DNA of 64,000 bases from Stenopsyche tienmushanensis (lineage: Eukaryota; Arthropoda; Insecta; Trichoptera; Stenopsychidae). Location of the stretch: contig WACJ01000118.1 of the NCBI GenBank assembly GCA_008973525.1, positions 806,001 through 870,000 on the forward strand, written 5' to 3'. Numbering within the stretch: position 1 is the first letter of the stretch; the number at the start of each line of letters is the position of its first letter. Under the pieces are notes generated by a model. That model did no database searches. It worked only from the letters and a program-made list of their open reading frames with translations, and was not told the origin of the DNA. Positions 36,568 through 46,375 of the stretch are shown here, one piece after another. The position numbers and the translations under genes are program-made.

Positions 36568-39160
36568 CAGGGGTCGGCAACCTTTTGAGTCGGAAGAGCC
36601 AAAAATTACAATTTAAAAATTTCAAGTGTTTAAAGAGCCACAATTTTTTTTCTTGCCAACAATAAATAGTACTCGCATAAATAAAGTTTTTTGGTAAAAA
36701 TAATATATTTATTCATATTTAAGTAGTATTTTTTAACAACAAATTAGATAATATTATATATATATAATATATAGTATTATTATAGAGTTTTTCAGATTTA
36801 CGCGAGTCATATTTAAATCATTTTAATTATTAAAACATTAATAAATAGCAGGGTGTTCGATCGCGTTAAGGTTTTTGGTAAAAAATTAAAAAACGAATTT
36901 TTTACCTTATCCGATATTTCGGACCACTCGTCGGGTCCATTTTCAAGGTAGTATTATTAGATAATATATATATATATATGGTATTATTAGATAATCACCT
37001 ATTATACACCTATTAAGTTAAAAAATCAAAATAATTAAACATTTACTTACAACACTAACTTGTACTTCAATAACAAACAATTGAGCAAACAAATTCAATG
37101 GAAGCGATGGTTTTGCATGGTTATTCAAGTAGAAAATTTTTTTAAGCAATGTAATTTGTACTTAGAAATAAATAAAACAATAACATACATTTGAGCAAAT
37201 AAATTTAAAGGGAGCGATGGTTTTGCATGGTTTTAGAAAGTTTGGATAAATTTGGCTCATAACTTGTTGTTTTAAGTTTCAAACACGACTCTAAATTTTC
37301 ATTTGTTAGTTGGCTTCTTACTTTACTTTTAATTATATTCATGCAAGAGAACGCTTAGGCCCGATCCACACTGTGGTGCCGTTGACGGTTCGATCTCGCT
37401 CCGATCCCGATCCGATCTAATGTTCTTACACAGGAAACAGTCAGAGTATTCACACTATCGGATCGTTCCGATTCCGTTTCCTGTGTGAAAGTGTTTGACC
37501 GGACCGAGACCGAGAGCGGGATCGAGCCGTTAGCGGCACCGTGGTGTGAATCGGGCCTTACTCTTGCAAAAATGTCGATCCGAAGATAGTCAGGACTCCA
37601 AATGCCAAATTCTTCACCTCACTGTAGCAATCTGGAAGACTATTCCATGCGTCGAATATAAGTGCCTCAACTCGCGGCATTTCTTTTAAAGTTGTCCACT
37701 TTTATTGCGTTACGTATATACATTTCTGGACCTCCAACTCTTCCAACTTGCTTTTCAACTCTGTAAATTTTCCACTCCACAAAGCTTTACTTTTTAAATT
37801 GATCAATTGCGTTTCTAGAGATTCAGTATCAACTCCAAATGGCTCAATGTAGATTTAGTTACTATTTGTGTTGAGAGGACTTACTATGAATGCTAGAATG
37901 GCTTTGTTGGTTTTGAATTGCTGAAATCTGTCAGAAAATTCATCTTTAATTTTTTTTATAATTGTGCTGATGTAATTTGTGTCAACAATCGCACTGGTTT
38001 TAGTGCGATATTGCTTTAGAAAATGAAAATGAAGTAATTAACCGCTCTGAATATCTTCTGCAAAAATAATTATTTTTTCATCAAAACAACTCAACTCTTC
38101 TATTAAAACATAGGTTGGGTTTTCCTTTCCTTGCAGTTTTAGATTCAGATCATTTAATTTCGCCGTGATATCTACTATAAAGAAAAAAATTTGCAACCAT
38201 TTGTCGTTCTCTAATTCAGGGTGATTAATATATTTTTCTTTGAGGAATGTGTTTATTTCATCCAAGCACAAAGTAAAACGTTTCAACACATTACCTTTGG
38301 AAAGCCATCGCACTTTATTCTGAAGAAGGAGGTCGGAATACTGAGTATTCATTTCGTTATAGAATTCTTTAAACTGACGATGGTAGAGTGCTTTTGACAA
38401 GACGCTGTTAACAATCTAGATTACCAAAGTCATGACCTGAACTATTTTGGCCGGAAATTTTTGGGCACAAAGCGCTTCTTGGTGTATTATGCAGTGAAAC
38501 GTAAGTATTTCGTGGTTTATTTTGCTCTGAAGAATTGTTATTGTCCCTATATTTCCTGTCATACTTCTGGCTCCATCAGTTGCTATCGAAAAGATTTTAT
38601 TTAAATTGATCTTATTATCTTCGAGCCATTTTTGCACGTTATTCTCTATATCTTCCGCTCTAGTTTGTCCCGAGAGCGGTAGCAATCCTAGAAGTTTTTC
38701 TTTTTACCTGACAAAAAGAGCCACGTTTGCTGTGTCTTTTATGTCGCAATACTCATTTATAGCAAGTGATAAAGCAGAAGCCAGTTGAATGTCTTCCACC
38801 TGCAAATATGTTACATTTGAAGACATTTTAGCTATTCTGTCTTGTACTGTTTTAGCGGATATTGGCAAATCTTTGGTTTTTTTTTTCAAGATTTCTGGTT
38901 TGTAGTGAAGTTCCTCTCTAAATTTGATTTCGTATTGTGTGCAAGTTTTTTGTGGCAAATGAGACAAGATGGGAGGCCATCTGAGTTGAATATGAAAGCG
39001 AACGACTTCGTCCAATCCCGATTGAATTCTCGATGCTCTTCTTCAGTTCTTTTCCTTTTTTGAGTGGATACCATGCTTGGAGTAAAACTGTGATAAAGAG
39101 CCGCAGCTTCACGTCCAAAGAGCCGCATGTGGCTCGCGAGCCGCAGGTTGCCGACCCCTG
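36568..39160 (-). mobile_element. hAT transposon copy 2, 2593 bp, inverted relative to copy 1
   Basis: Same terminal repeats, same length and the same internal foldback insertion (about 37354-37560) as copy 1. Transposase coding is on the minus strand (38038-39110) with the same lesions. Its right flank GTTTAGGA (39161-39168) matches in reverse complement the right flank of copy 1 (32817-32824). The same eight bases are present once, without an insertion, upstream of gene A (3239-3246). Confidence 0.9.
38038..39110 (-). pseudogene. Broken hAT transposase in copy 2
   Basis: Carries the same BED-finger-like start, core (FSIATDGARSMTGN), [13 protein letters not shown] and C-terminal segments as copy 1. 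One stop of copy 1 is absent here (TATAACG against TAGAACG), giving a 120-codon open stretch at 38038-38400, but other stops and frameshifts remain. Confidence 0.75.
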
Positions 39161-39168
39161 GTTTAGGA
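39161..39168. repeat. 8 bp target-site duplication, hAT copy 2 right (GTTTAGGA)
   Basis: Exact reverse-complement match to 32817-32824. The sequence continues GATATATT, as at the empty site upstream of gene A; beyond about 39176 the similarity to gene A's flank ends. Confidence 0.8.
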
Positions 39169-39639
39169 TATATTCGAAATATTTCGTCAGGGCTGGCACA
39201 AACAGAAATTGTAAAAAATATCAAATTTATTCAAAAATAAAAATTATTAATTTTTAATAGATAAAAAGTAAGCAATCGTTCAAAATATCTATGGTGCGAA
39301 TAATCATAACTGGTTTTATATTTTTGAATGAAAAAAATGTTAATTTCATTTTGACTAGGGCTGCCAACTCTTGTCCCGCCATGAAATAGAGCACTTTAAA
39401 ATGAATCTACAGGCAGGGCCTTTCCAAATAAAAGGCGAATAAATAGTATTTAGAATTTTACATACTAGGTAAAAGTGAAACTACATATTTCAAGGGTCGA
39501 GAATGTCCCCTAAAATACACGGTACATAGAAAACACTCGTCTGCTCCAATCATCGAGGTGCAAAAACGACATCAGGACTATTGACTTACGACTACTTGCC
39601 GGAATCCAGATTTAATACATAAAATAAATTTAATTTCGT

Positions 39640-40335
39640 TGTTGTTTCATTGTTATCAGACTGTTAGTTTCACTGTAAAAATCAGCAAGAAACGTCAGCA
39701 TTTTGATGAATAATTTATCTTTTATTTTGGAGTACAATTTTATTTCTTTTTGTGTTTTCTGGTTTTCGAAAAACAATCCTATTTCTTCACGGAGCTCATA
39801 AACCCTGTTTAAAATTCTCCCTCTCGACAGCCAGGGTACCTCTGTGTTGTACTTTCTTTGAGTTCAGAAATAATGGATTCCAAAATATCATTATTCAACT
39901 CTAAAATACGACTTTGAATTGTTCTATTAGAGAATTATATTTGATTAATCTTAGCCACGCGTTGCTCACCAATAACGAGAGACACAAACAAGGTTTCATG
40001 AGTTCGTTTCCTATAGTTTGCCATTTTGTGTTCATAGTAATGGGATAAGCTATTTGACACGAAGCTTAAAGACACGATCCAGTTATCTTTTGTGCATTTC
40101 CTGCAAGCAAATTGCAAAAACTCTCTTTTCTCTTAAAAAATCAAATTATTTATTTGCCAACTCCTTATAAACATTCTCGAAATGTTCTTTTAGTTTGCTC
40201 GGTTTCATGCTCTTTGAACCAAGAGCTTTATTACATATAACACTGAGGCTTTTCTATATTCCTGTCAACAATATTTGTGAAACCCCATTGCAGAAATGCT
40301 TCTTTATGCAAGCGATTTTTTCCAGAAGTAGAAGT
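39640..40335 (-). pseudogene. Decayed ZBED5-like hAT transposase, different family from the flanking copies
   Basis: On the minus strand the start resembles a BED-finger region (HKEAFLQWGFTNIVDRNIEKP near 40270-40330). After several stops it reaches VPWLSRGRILNRVYELREEI and MLTFLADFYSETNSL (39650-39860). This is the hAT V-x-W-L-S-R-G motif followed by the conserved F-L-A-D segment. It is interrupted throughout. Confidence 0.6.
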
Positions 40336-40629
40336 CATTTCACTTAAAATACTGTTACAGATGCGAAATATACAAATTAGTACTCGAGTAAATTGAAACT
40401 GAACCGTCTCCGTGGACCTTCATCCCTCTACTTGCGAGAAGGATTACTAGAAAAGAATTAGAACACAGTGAGAGACTTCTTGAAAGAGTGTACAACCCAC
40501 ATGACACTCATCTGTCATTCTATTGATTATATCTACATACCAAAAAATAACAACGTCATCACCCCCGCAGAATAGCCATTTTACCCCTCGGGGGGTAATT
40601 ACCCCTAGGTTAGGAACCAGTAAACTAGG

Positions 40630-41075
40630 CAATCTAAAGGATGCAATTGCCAGAAAACGGCCAGAATTAGCGAACAGACGAGGCGTTGTTTTTCATTACG
40701 ATAACGCCAGGCCTCATGTGTCGTTCATCAGAAATAAATTATTATAATTTGACTGGGATGTTTTATCTCATCCTCCATACTCTCCGAACATTGCCCTTTC
40801 AGATTATTGTTTATTTCTTTCATTAAAAATGTTTTTACGTGGTAAAAATTTTAATTCAAAAAATGATATAATAATGTACCTTGATCAATATTTTGCCAAC
40901 AAACCTGAGAAATTTTGGCAAGAAGGCATTATGAGGCTACCGGAGAGATGGAGAAAGGTAATAGAACAGAATGGATCATATATTATTCAATAAATTTTGA
41001 TGTATTATAATACAAATTATTGTTTATTTTTTTCTTAATATGAAAACGAAAGAAACTTATGGGACACCCTAATAT
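40630..41075 (+). pseudogene. Mariner transposase 3' half with right terminal repeat
   Basis: Reads HYDNARPHVSFIRNKLL, then after one stop WDVLSHPPYSPNIALSDYC, then QYFANKPEKFWQEGIMRLP and WRKVIEQNGSYIIQ with a stop at 40991. These are the second and third catalytic motifs and the C-terminus of a mariner transposase. The end AAACTTATGGGACACCCTAA (41052-41071) is the right terminal repeat. The left half is replaced by a hAT-like end (GGTTAGGAACCAG, 40609-40621). Confidence 0.75.
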
Positions 41076-41765
41076 TTATCTACACATGAACAGGACATTA
41101 TCGTAGAATAAAAATGCGATACGTCCAAGAAATTACAATTCAACAAAACGGAACCGACAAACTTTTGGTTACTTCTCAGTAGGACTTGTCGGTTTTTAGA
41201 CAAAAATTGTAAAATCCAAAAACAGGTTTTTTGATCCTGAAAACCCGGGTTTGAATATATGTATATATAAATTATCGTTTCCACACGTCAAATTCCGGCC
41301 AAAATAACATTTTTATGCCTTTAGGTATAGAGTCATCGCATCGTTTATAATTTGTTAGGTACTGATTTTTTCTCAGAAAAAGCTAAATTGCAAATGTTAT
41401 TTCCCTTTCTCTATAAGGTGATAAGACTATTAGCTTTACGATCTCTTTTCATTATCGTACAATTTATGAAAGTTTAAAACTAACAACATCTGTTTTGGAT
41501 TACGGCGGATGGCCTTATTTTGTATCCATATTATTCAATCTATTATGCACCAATATTCTGTCGAAATAGCAAGACGCCTTTTTATTATCTTGCAATTTAT
41601 GCTTTTTTTTAAATTGTCCACATTTGTTTGTTGGTGTGTTCATGTGCTATTTAATCAATGCCTGTTCATACAATTCAAGTCAAAAATAGTAGCGTTTTTA
41701 TATTTTATCACGCTGATACACGCATCACAGGTTGAAAAGCACTGTTTTGCGACTCTTTTGTTGAT
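41076..41765. other. Gene-free stretch
   Basis: The ORF at 41509-41772 is hydrophobic and rich in C and F but matches nothing I recognise; it runs into the LTR-like segment. Confidence 0.3.
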
Positions 41766-41768
41766 ACT

Positions 41769-42550
41769 GTAACGTGGGGGAAAATCAAGAGAAAATTTCG
41801 GGAAAAAGGAGTAATGATTTTCGACCAACGGCACACTCTAGAACGTTCAGATCAAGGTTAAAGCGTAATTCGTCAGAAATAAGGGCGATGCGCATTTGAT
41901 TTTATTTACACCAACTTGATTTCGTCACATCTGTGATTTCCATCCATCTGTGTGTCCAGCTTTGATTTTAAACCGCCTCGATTTATTATATTTAAATCGA
42001 TTCAAATATTGCCGACGCCGGTCTTTGATTCAAGTCGAATCATATTTGTCTAATAACATCAACAAATATGATTTGGCTTACGCCATCCTTCCGAATTAAA
42101 TGACGATCAGTTAGGTTTAAGCTTTAGTCCTAAGCAGTAGTGTTAGTTAGCTTAAGTTTTATAGAGTTAAGTCTACGAGTTTAAGTCTTTGTGTTAAGTC
42201 CTTTGTTTTAAGTTTCATTTAAGTACAATTACAATGGTTTCATATTCAGCATGAATTAAGTGTAGCAAATAAATTAGTTAAAAGAAGACATCGTCTTTGA
42301 AATACATCAATCGTTCCCGTCCACATTCATCCACCCGTCTCTTCCTTCCATCACCACCGCTATGGAATCCTTCTCGCCGACGTTACGAATCTAATTCGGG
42401 GCAGTCGTGGGTCATCGGAAACTCGCGTTCTTGAGAATACCGTCGCACAAAAGAAGAAGGGCTGCTTCTGCTGCTGCTCGTCAGAAGAGGAGCGCAGAAC
42501 CCAACCGGAGCGACGAAGATAACGTGGCCCCGATATTCGGAAACCATTGA
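41769..42550 (+). mobile_element. Probable LTR fragment or solo LTR
   Basis: Begins TGTAACGTGGGGG, has a stretch of TTTAAG-type repeats, AATAAATTAG near 42268 as a possible polyadenylation site, then a CT-rich segment and a GC-rich end. Base composition differs strongly from both flanks. Terminal identity and target-site duplication could not be confirmed, and no gag or pol is present. Confidence 0.35.
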
Positions 42551-42735
42551 AATTTTGATGCAATCTATTAGCTAATTTAAGAATTATATCAATTTTACGA
42601 ATGAATTTCTGGTGAAAATGCGAAATTTAATTGGGAACTTTGATTGCTACTTGTTTTTGATCATTTCAATTTGAACTTAATTTTTTTTTGATTATGTGTG
42701 CTATTAATTGTATTTTTTTGTTATTGTCATTCTTA

Positions 42736-42760
42736 TATATATATATATATATATATATAT
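42736..42760. repeat. (AT)n microsatellite
   Basis: About 12 AT units. Confidence 0.9.
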
Positions 42761-42879
42761 GCAATGTTTAAATTTAAATTGATAGTGGTGATTTCGTGTC
42801 TGTGTAATGCTTTTAATATTAATTAAAATTTGAATAATTTTTTTATATCCGTTATTTTAATTCTATATTTCATGTAATT

Positions 42880-43196
42880 ATTTAAACCGAAAACCGGTGG
42901 AAACCGGTTTCGTTCGAAAACTGAAAACCTAAAACCGGTTTTGAAAAATCTCGGTTTTTGTATAAGCCCTACTTCTCAGGTCTGATTACACAGCGCTTTC
43001 AAATAAACTTCAACATTTGATTTCATTTTGTACAACATATTTATGTGAACAAGCCTTTCCGGCAATATTTTACATGATATCAAAATATAGAAACAAGCTC
43101 AATGTAAAAGCAGACATTAGAATAAAACTTTCCAACATAGAACCTATGTTGGAAAGCGCATTGCGCATTTTAACCAATAATTGCTGTACGAGTTAA
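42880..43196 (+). pseudogene. hAT transposase C-terminus with AACCGGTTT-rich leader
   Basis: From about 43024 the frame reads FCTTYLCEQAFPAIFYM, then KYRNKLNVKADIRIKLSNIE, ending with TAA at 43194. This is the dimerisation end of ZBED5-like hAT transposases (Y-L-C-E-Q-A-F). The preceding AAAACCGGTTT motifs (42885-42955) come from another element. Only the last ~55 codons survive. Confidence 0.65.
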
Positions 43197-43254
43197 ATGT
43201 GCTATGATTTGTATTTTTTTAAATTCTTTTTACTAGGATTTTTATTAATTTTAT

Positions 43255-43868
43255 GTTTTTTCCACATTGCGCACTGCCACAGACAGATGTAGTTAAATAT
43301 CTCGGTATGCACCTAGACAGACGTTTAACGTGGAAGACACACATAAGCAAGAAGAAAAAGCAACTGGAGATCAAAATGAGAATGCTGTAATGGTTAATGG
43401 GCCGAAAATCAGAACTATCCCTAGTAAATAGAACACTATTATACAAAAGTATATTAAAACCAATCTGGACATATGGGATACAGCTCTGGGGTACCGCAAC
43501 AATCTTCAATATTGACATTCTCCAACGCTTTTAATCCAAAGTGCTGCGTACTATAAGCAACGTTCCATGGTACGTGACAAAAGAAACAATACACAGCATA
43601 TTAAACAAGTGAAGCAGGAGATCGAAAGCCATAGCCAAAAATACAAAAAAAGGTTAAACACACACCCCAACTGCCTTGTTAAAGAGCTAATCAGCCAAGC
43701 CTCCAGAACGCGTAGGCTGAAAAGATATTTGGTTCATGACCTGGACAAAAGATTCAAATGAAAGAACATAAGGTCCTCATTAATGAATAGGGACCTACAC
43801 GAGCCAGCAACGTCATAATAAGAACTGAATGTCCCTCAAAGGATAGATTGTTCAAATAAAAAAAAAAT
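43255..43868 (+). pseudogene. Jockey-like non-LTR retrotransposon 3' end with poly(A)
   Basis: Reads VVKYLGMHLDRRLTWKTHIS, then LLYKSILKPIWTYGIQLWG, then ILQRF-stop-SKVLRTISNVPW, which is the end of a jockey-type reverse transcriptase. Two stops look like glutamine codons turned into TAA. A frameshift leads to the conserved tail KRLNTHPNCLVKEL, ending at 43761. A short UTR and an A-run (43857-43868) mark the 3' end. 5'-truncated. Confidence 0.8.
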
Positions 43869-44029
43869 AGTTTTTATTAATACAAAAAAATATATGTTAC
43901 ACTTTTTTAATGCAAATTATCATATAAATAGAAAATACAAGGTTTCATATTATAAAATTAACGTCATAAACATATTTTAAACAATAAAATCTGTAAATGT
44001 CATCAATTGAGGAGTATTAGACATTTTTT

Positions 44030-44449
44030 TGTATACAGTTTGCACCCAACACTTGGTTTTTGTTCAAATGCCTCACACGAAACAGGCTTAAACGTATTCT
44101 CAGGTTGACAAATATTTTGATAATGGCACAAATAAGTTAAATTTCTATTTTTATTAAACTTATTATTATTCAATTATTAAATATGACAATAACTTATTAG
44201 AGATTGTTTCCTCGAATATACTCTAAATTCTCCAAACTTGTCATACTGGATAATTTAGCTTAAAACAACTTAACGACCGCATGTTTTTTTAATTAATTTT
44301 GCCTGGCAATCGGCGATTTTGCAGAAAAAAAAGCAAAAAACCGCCATTTATTAAATTTACTATAATTCGAAAACCACTTGAGATAACTCAGTAACACAAT
44401 GGAATGAAACGCATGACGTAGGAATCATATAAGAGTCCACGGACAGCAA
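44030..44449 (-). other. 3' flank of gene C, homologous to that of gene A
   Basis: TTTGCACCCAACACTTGG, CAAATGCCTCACACGAAACAGG and GTTGACAAATATTT align with 1165-1260 beyond gene A. The segment nearest the stop codon has no match in A, consistent with the different C-terminal codons of C. Confidence 0.5.
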
Positions 44450-45622
44450 CTAAAGTTTTTCAAAAGTCAAATACGAATCCGCGTATATGAACGTTTTCAA
44501 AGCATTCAAGCGAAATTCTTTGTCTTTAAATGATTTTAAATAAGTACAATTCGGAGACCAAACAGCATGCGCCTTCCACGGATTATCGCCCTTTTGCCAA
44601 TCCTTTAACACAATTTCACAACAATAGCACATAACACTGTCTTTTGTGCCAGTATAGAAAAAGCCAGATTCCGCCAATACAGCCTTTGAGACCACTTCTT
44701 CGTACGTCCAAGTATCGAAGGTCTTCATCCTCAAAGAATGGACGCAATATGATGCATCAACTGAATGACTTTTATCAGCGCGCTTGAAACAAAAGAAGTC
44801 GCTGAAATTTTCCAGAAGGCAATTCTCATAATAGTCTATTAGCATTTGCGTTCTTTCATAGGCATACAGCATCTTTTCATGGAAATCCTTTGTCATTATG
44901 TTAACATTTCTGATCATTTTATCAATATCAGCCTTAGAAATAGTTGATTTATGAGATTCACCCTGGTATTCCTTTTGCCTATTCAACATTTTTAGCATCG
45001 GACAATGTGGTGATGTTCGCTCGTGTTCAAATACAGGATCAATGATTTTTTCGCAATTAGAAAAAAATATCTGGCAGAAACAACAGATCACAATGTTAAA
45101 TGAACTTTCATAGATAAAACCAGCTCGAGCAAAATCTTCGGCGGAAATATTTTCATTCGGACAGTCTTTGAATGTTTCCATGTTGGTTTCCAAAATTATA
45201 TCTAAATACATTTTCCATTTTTCACAAATATGTTCTTTTGATTTCATATCGTTTTGTAGACCTTCATTAAGTGCTAGCAGCTCTGGTTCGAGTTTTGATG
45301 CATAAAAAATTTGTTGGTTGACCATATTTTTCCACGCAAGTATATTATCACATTCATCTTTCATGATTTCAATATTTTGCATCACTTGTATATATGCTTC
45401 AAAACTTATTTGAAATTTATGTGTGGATTTTTTTTCAATTACCTTCTCATTACTTTTTTTTTTCGCCTTTGAGATTTGACCATTAGAAATCCCTTTCTCA
45501 TATGATGACGTACAAATATTTAAGCTAGCGCATAACAGAATGTTTATCATATTGCAATGCATTATGTTAAGTCTTCGGTGGTATGAATGCAAATATGGTG
45601 AAACCCCAGTTACCTCAAACAT
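44450..45622 (-). CDS. IAP-family protein C: long N-terminal region plus two BIR domains, no RING (390 aa from MFEV)
   Basis: Same architecture as A and B. The first ATG in frame is at 45622 (MFEVTG). The frame stays open upstream to the conserved splice-acceptor-like AG at 45769-45770, adding 48 codons if spliced to an earlier exon. The divergent BIR is identical to that of B; the canonical BIR has the zinc ligands but KAH instead of KEH before the ligand histidine. The last ~17 residues (FIYADSYLTFEKL) differ from A and B, implying a changed 3' end. The N-terminal ~110 residues are the most diverged (KKKSNEKVIEKKSTHKF). It is probably the oldest of the three duplicates or the one under different constraint. 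Confidence 0.85.
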   Translation of the reverse strand: MFEVTGVSPYLHSYHRRLNIMHCNMINILLCASLNICTSSYEKGISNGQISKAKKKSNEKVIEKKSTHKFQISFEAYIQVMQNIEIMKDECDNILAWKNMVNQQIFYASKLEPELLALNEGLQNDMKSKEHICEKWKMYLDIILETNMETFKDCPNENISAEDFARAGFIYESSFNIVICCFCQIFFSNCEKIIDPVFEHERTSPHCPMLKMLNRQKEYQGESHKSTISKADIDKMIRNVNIMTKDFHEKMLYAYERTQMLIDYYENCLLENFSDFFCFKRADKSHSVDASYCVHSLRMKTFDTWTYEEVVSKAVLAESGFFYTGTKDSVMCYCCEIVLKDWQKGDNPWKAHAVWSPNCTYLKSFKDKEFRLNALKTFIYADSYLTFEKL

Positions 45623-45768
45623 TTTGGATGAATATGGAACAATATTAAAATCACAAAACAGGCTTGTCAGATCACTAATTTTCACCCACTGGTATGGTTC
45701 AAAGATAACAATAAAAGGCGACGGATAGAAGCACTGAACTGGCCAAATAGTGCCTTCAGTAGAGCCTC
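45623..45768 (-). CDS. Open 48-codon N-terminal extension of gene C
   Basis: Continuous with the C reading frame: GSTEGTIWPVQ, then YPSPFIVIFEPYQWVKIS, then FNIVPYSSK before MFEV. It contains no ATG and is preceded by a pyrimidine tract and AG (CTCTCTCACCAG), so it would be translated only as part of an internal exon. A and B carry the same sequence with a frameshift (both) and a stop (B). If real, protein C has at least about 438 residues. Confidence 0.4.
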
Positions 45769-46375
45769 CTGGTGAGAGAGATTACTAGAAAATAATCAGG
45801 TGAGTCCACCTTAATGTTTAATAACAATCACAATTTAGCATTGATGATAAAATTTAGAAAAATAATACTTTTTAACGAAACGATTAGTTTTTAACAATTT
45901 TTGCGTGTTTTCTGCTTCACTCTATCAACGCAATTAGTGATATAAATAAATTTAATCATACGTGATAAGATTAAGTAGTTGATTCCCATCTAGCGTGGCT
46001 TTATGCTAGTGTTTTTTTAAAGATATAGAAAACGTATGATTTTGAATTTGAATACAATATTTAGGAAAAAAAATGATAGATATTTTAAAATATATATATA
46101 TATATATATGAACTAAAAATTAGTACCTTAGCCCTACATGACGAGCTTTCTTATTTATTTTTAGTTCAGATGTTTAGCTAAACATTTATTATGTAATGCA
46201 AAGAAGAATTAAGTATAACGGTCTAACCATTCGTAAAATTAATAACATAAAATATTACATTTTGCATTTTATTACTCAGATAAACACACAACAAAATGAA
46301 AATCACTATTATTTATATATTTACCTACTCAATGCAATAAATTATTTTGAAGGCACCATTGAAATTTTACTCAAA
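45769..46375. other. Upstream flank of gene C, shared with gene A to about 46370
   Basis: Non-coding. Matches 2940-3110 and 3300-3680 but lacks the ~190 bp direct-repeat segment of A and B. An (AT)n run lies at 46090-46110. The promoter and first exon of the gene may lie here but cannot be pinpointed. Confidence 0.5.

Noticed and set aside
38606..39257. Plus-strand ORFs across hAT copy 2, and the opposite-strand ORFs in copy 1
   Set aside because: Antisense or out-of-frame openings of the broken transposase; identical openings occur in both copies because the copies are nearly identical.
41509..41772. 87-codon hydrophobic ORF
   Set aside because: Composition follows the T-rich sequence, no motif is recognisable, and it runs into an LTR-like segment.
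44450..45685. Gene C starting 21 codons upstream (KISDLTS)
   Set aside because: The upstream codon there is GTG, not ATG. The first ATG in frame, shared with A and B and in good context, is MFEV at 45622; the upstream part needs splicing to be translated.
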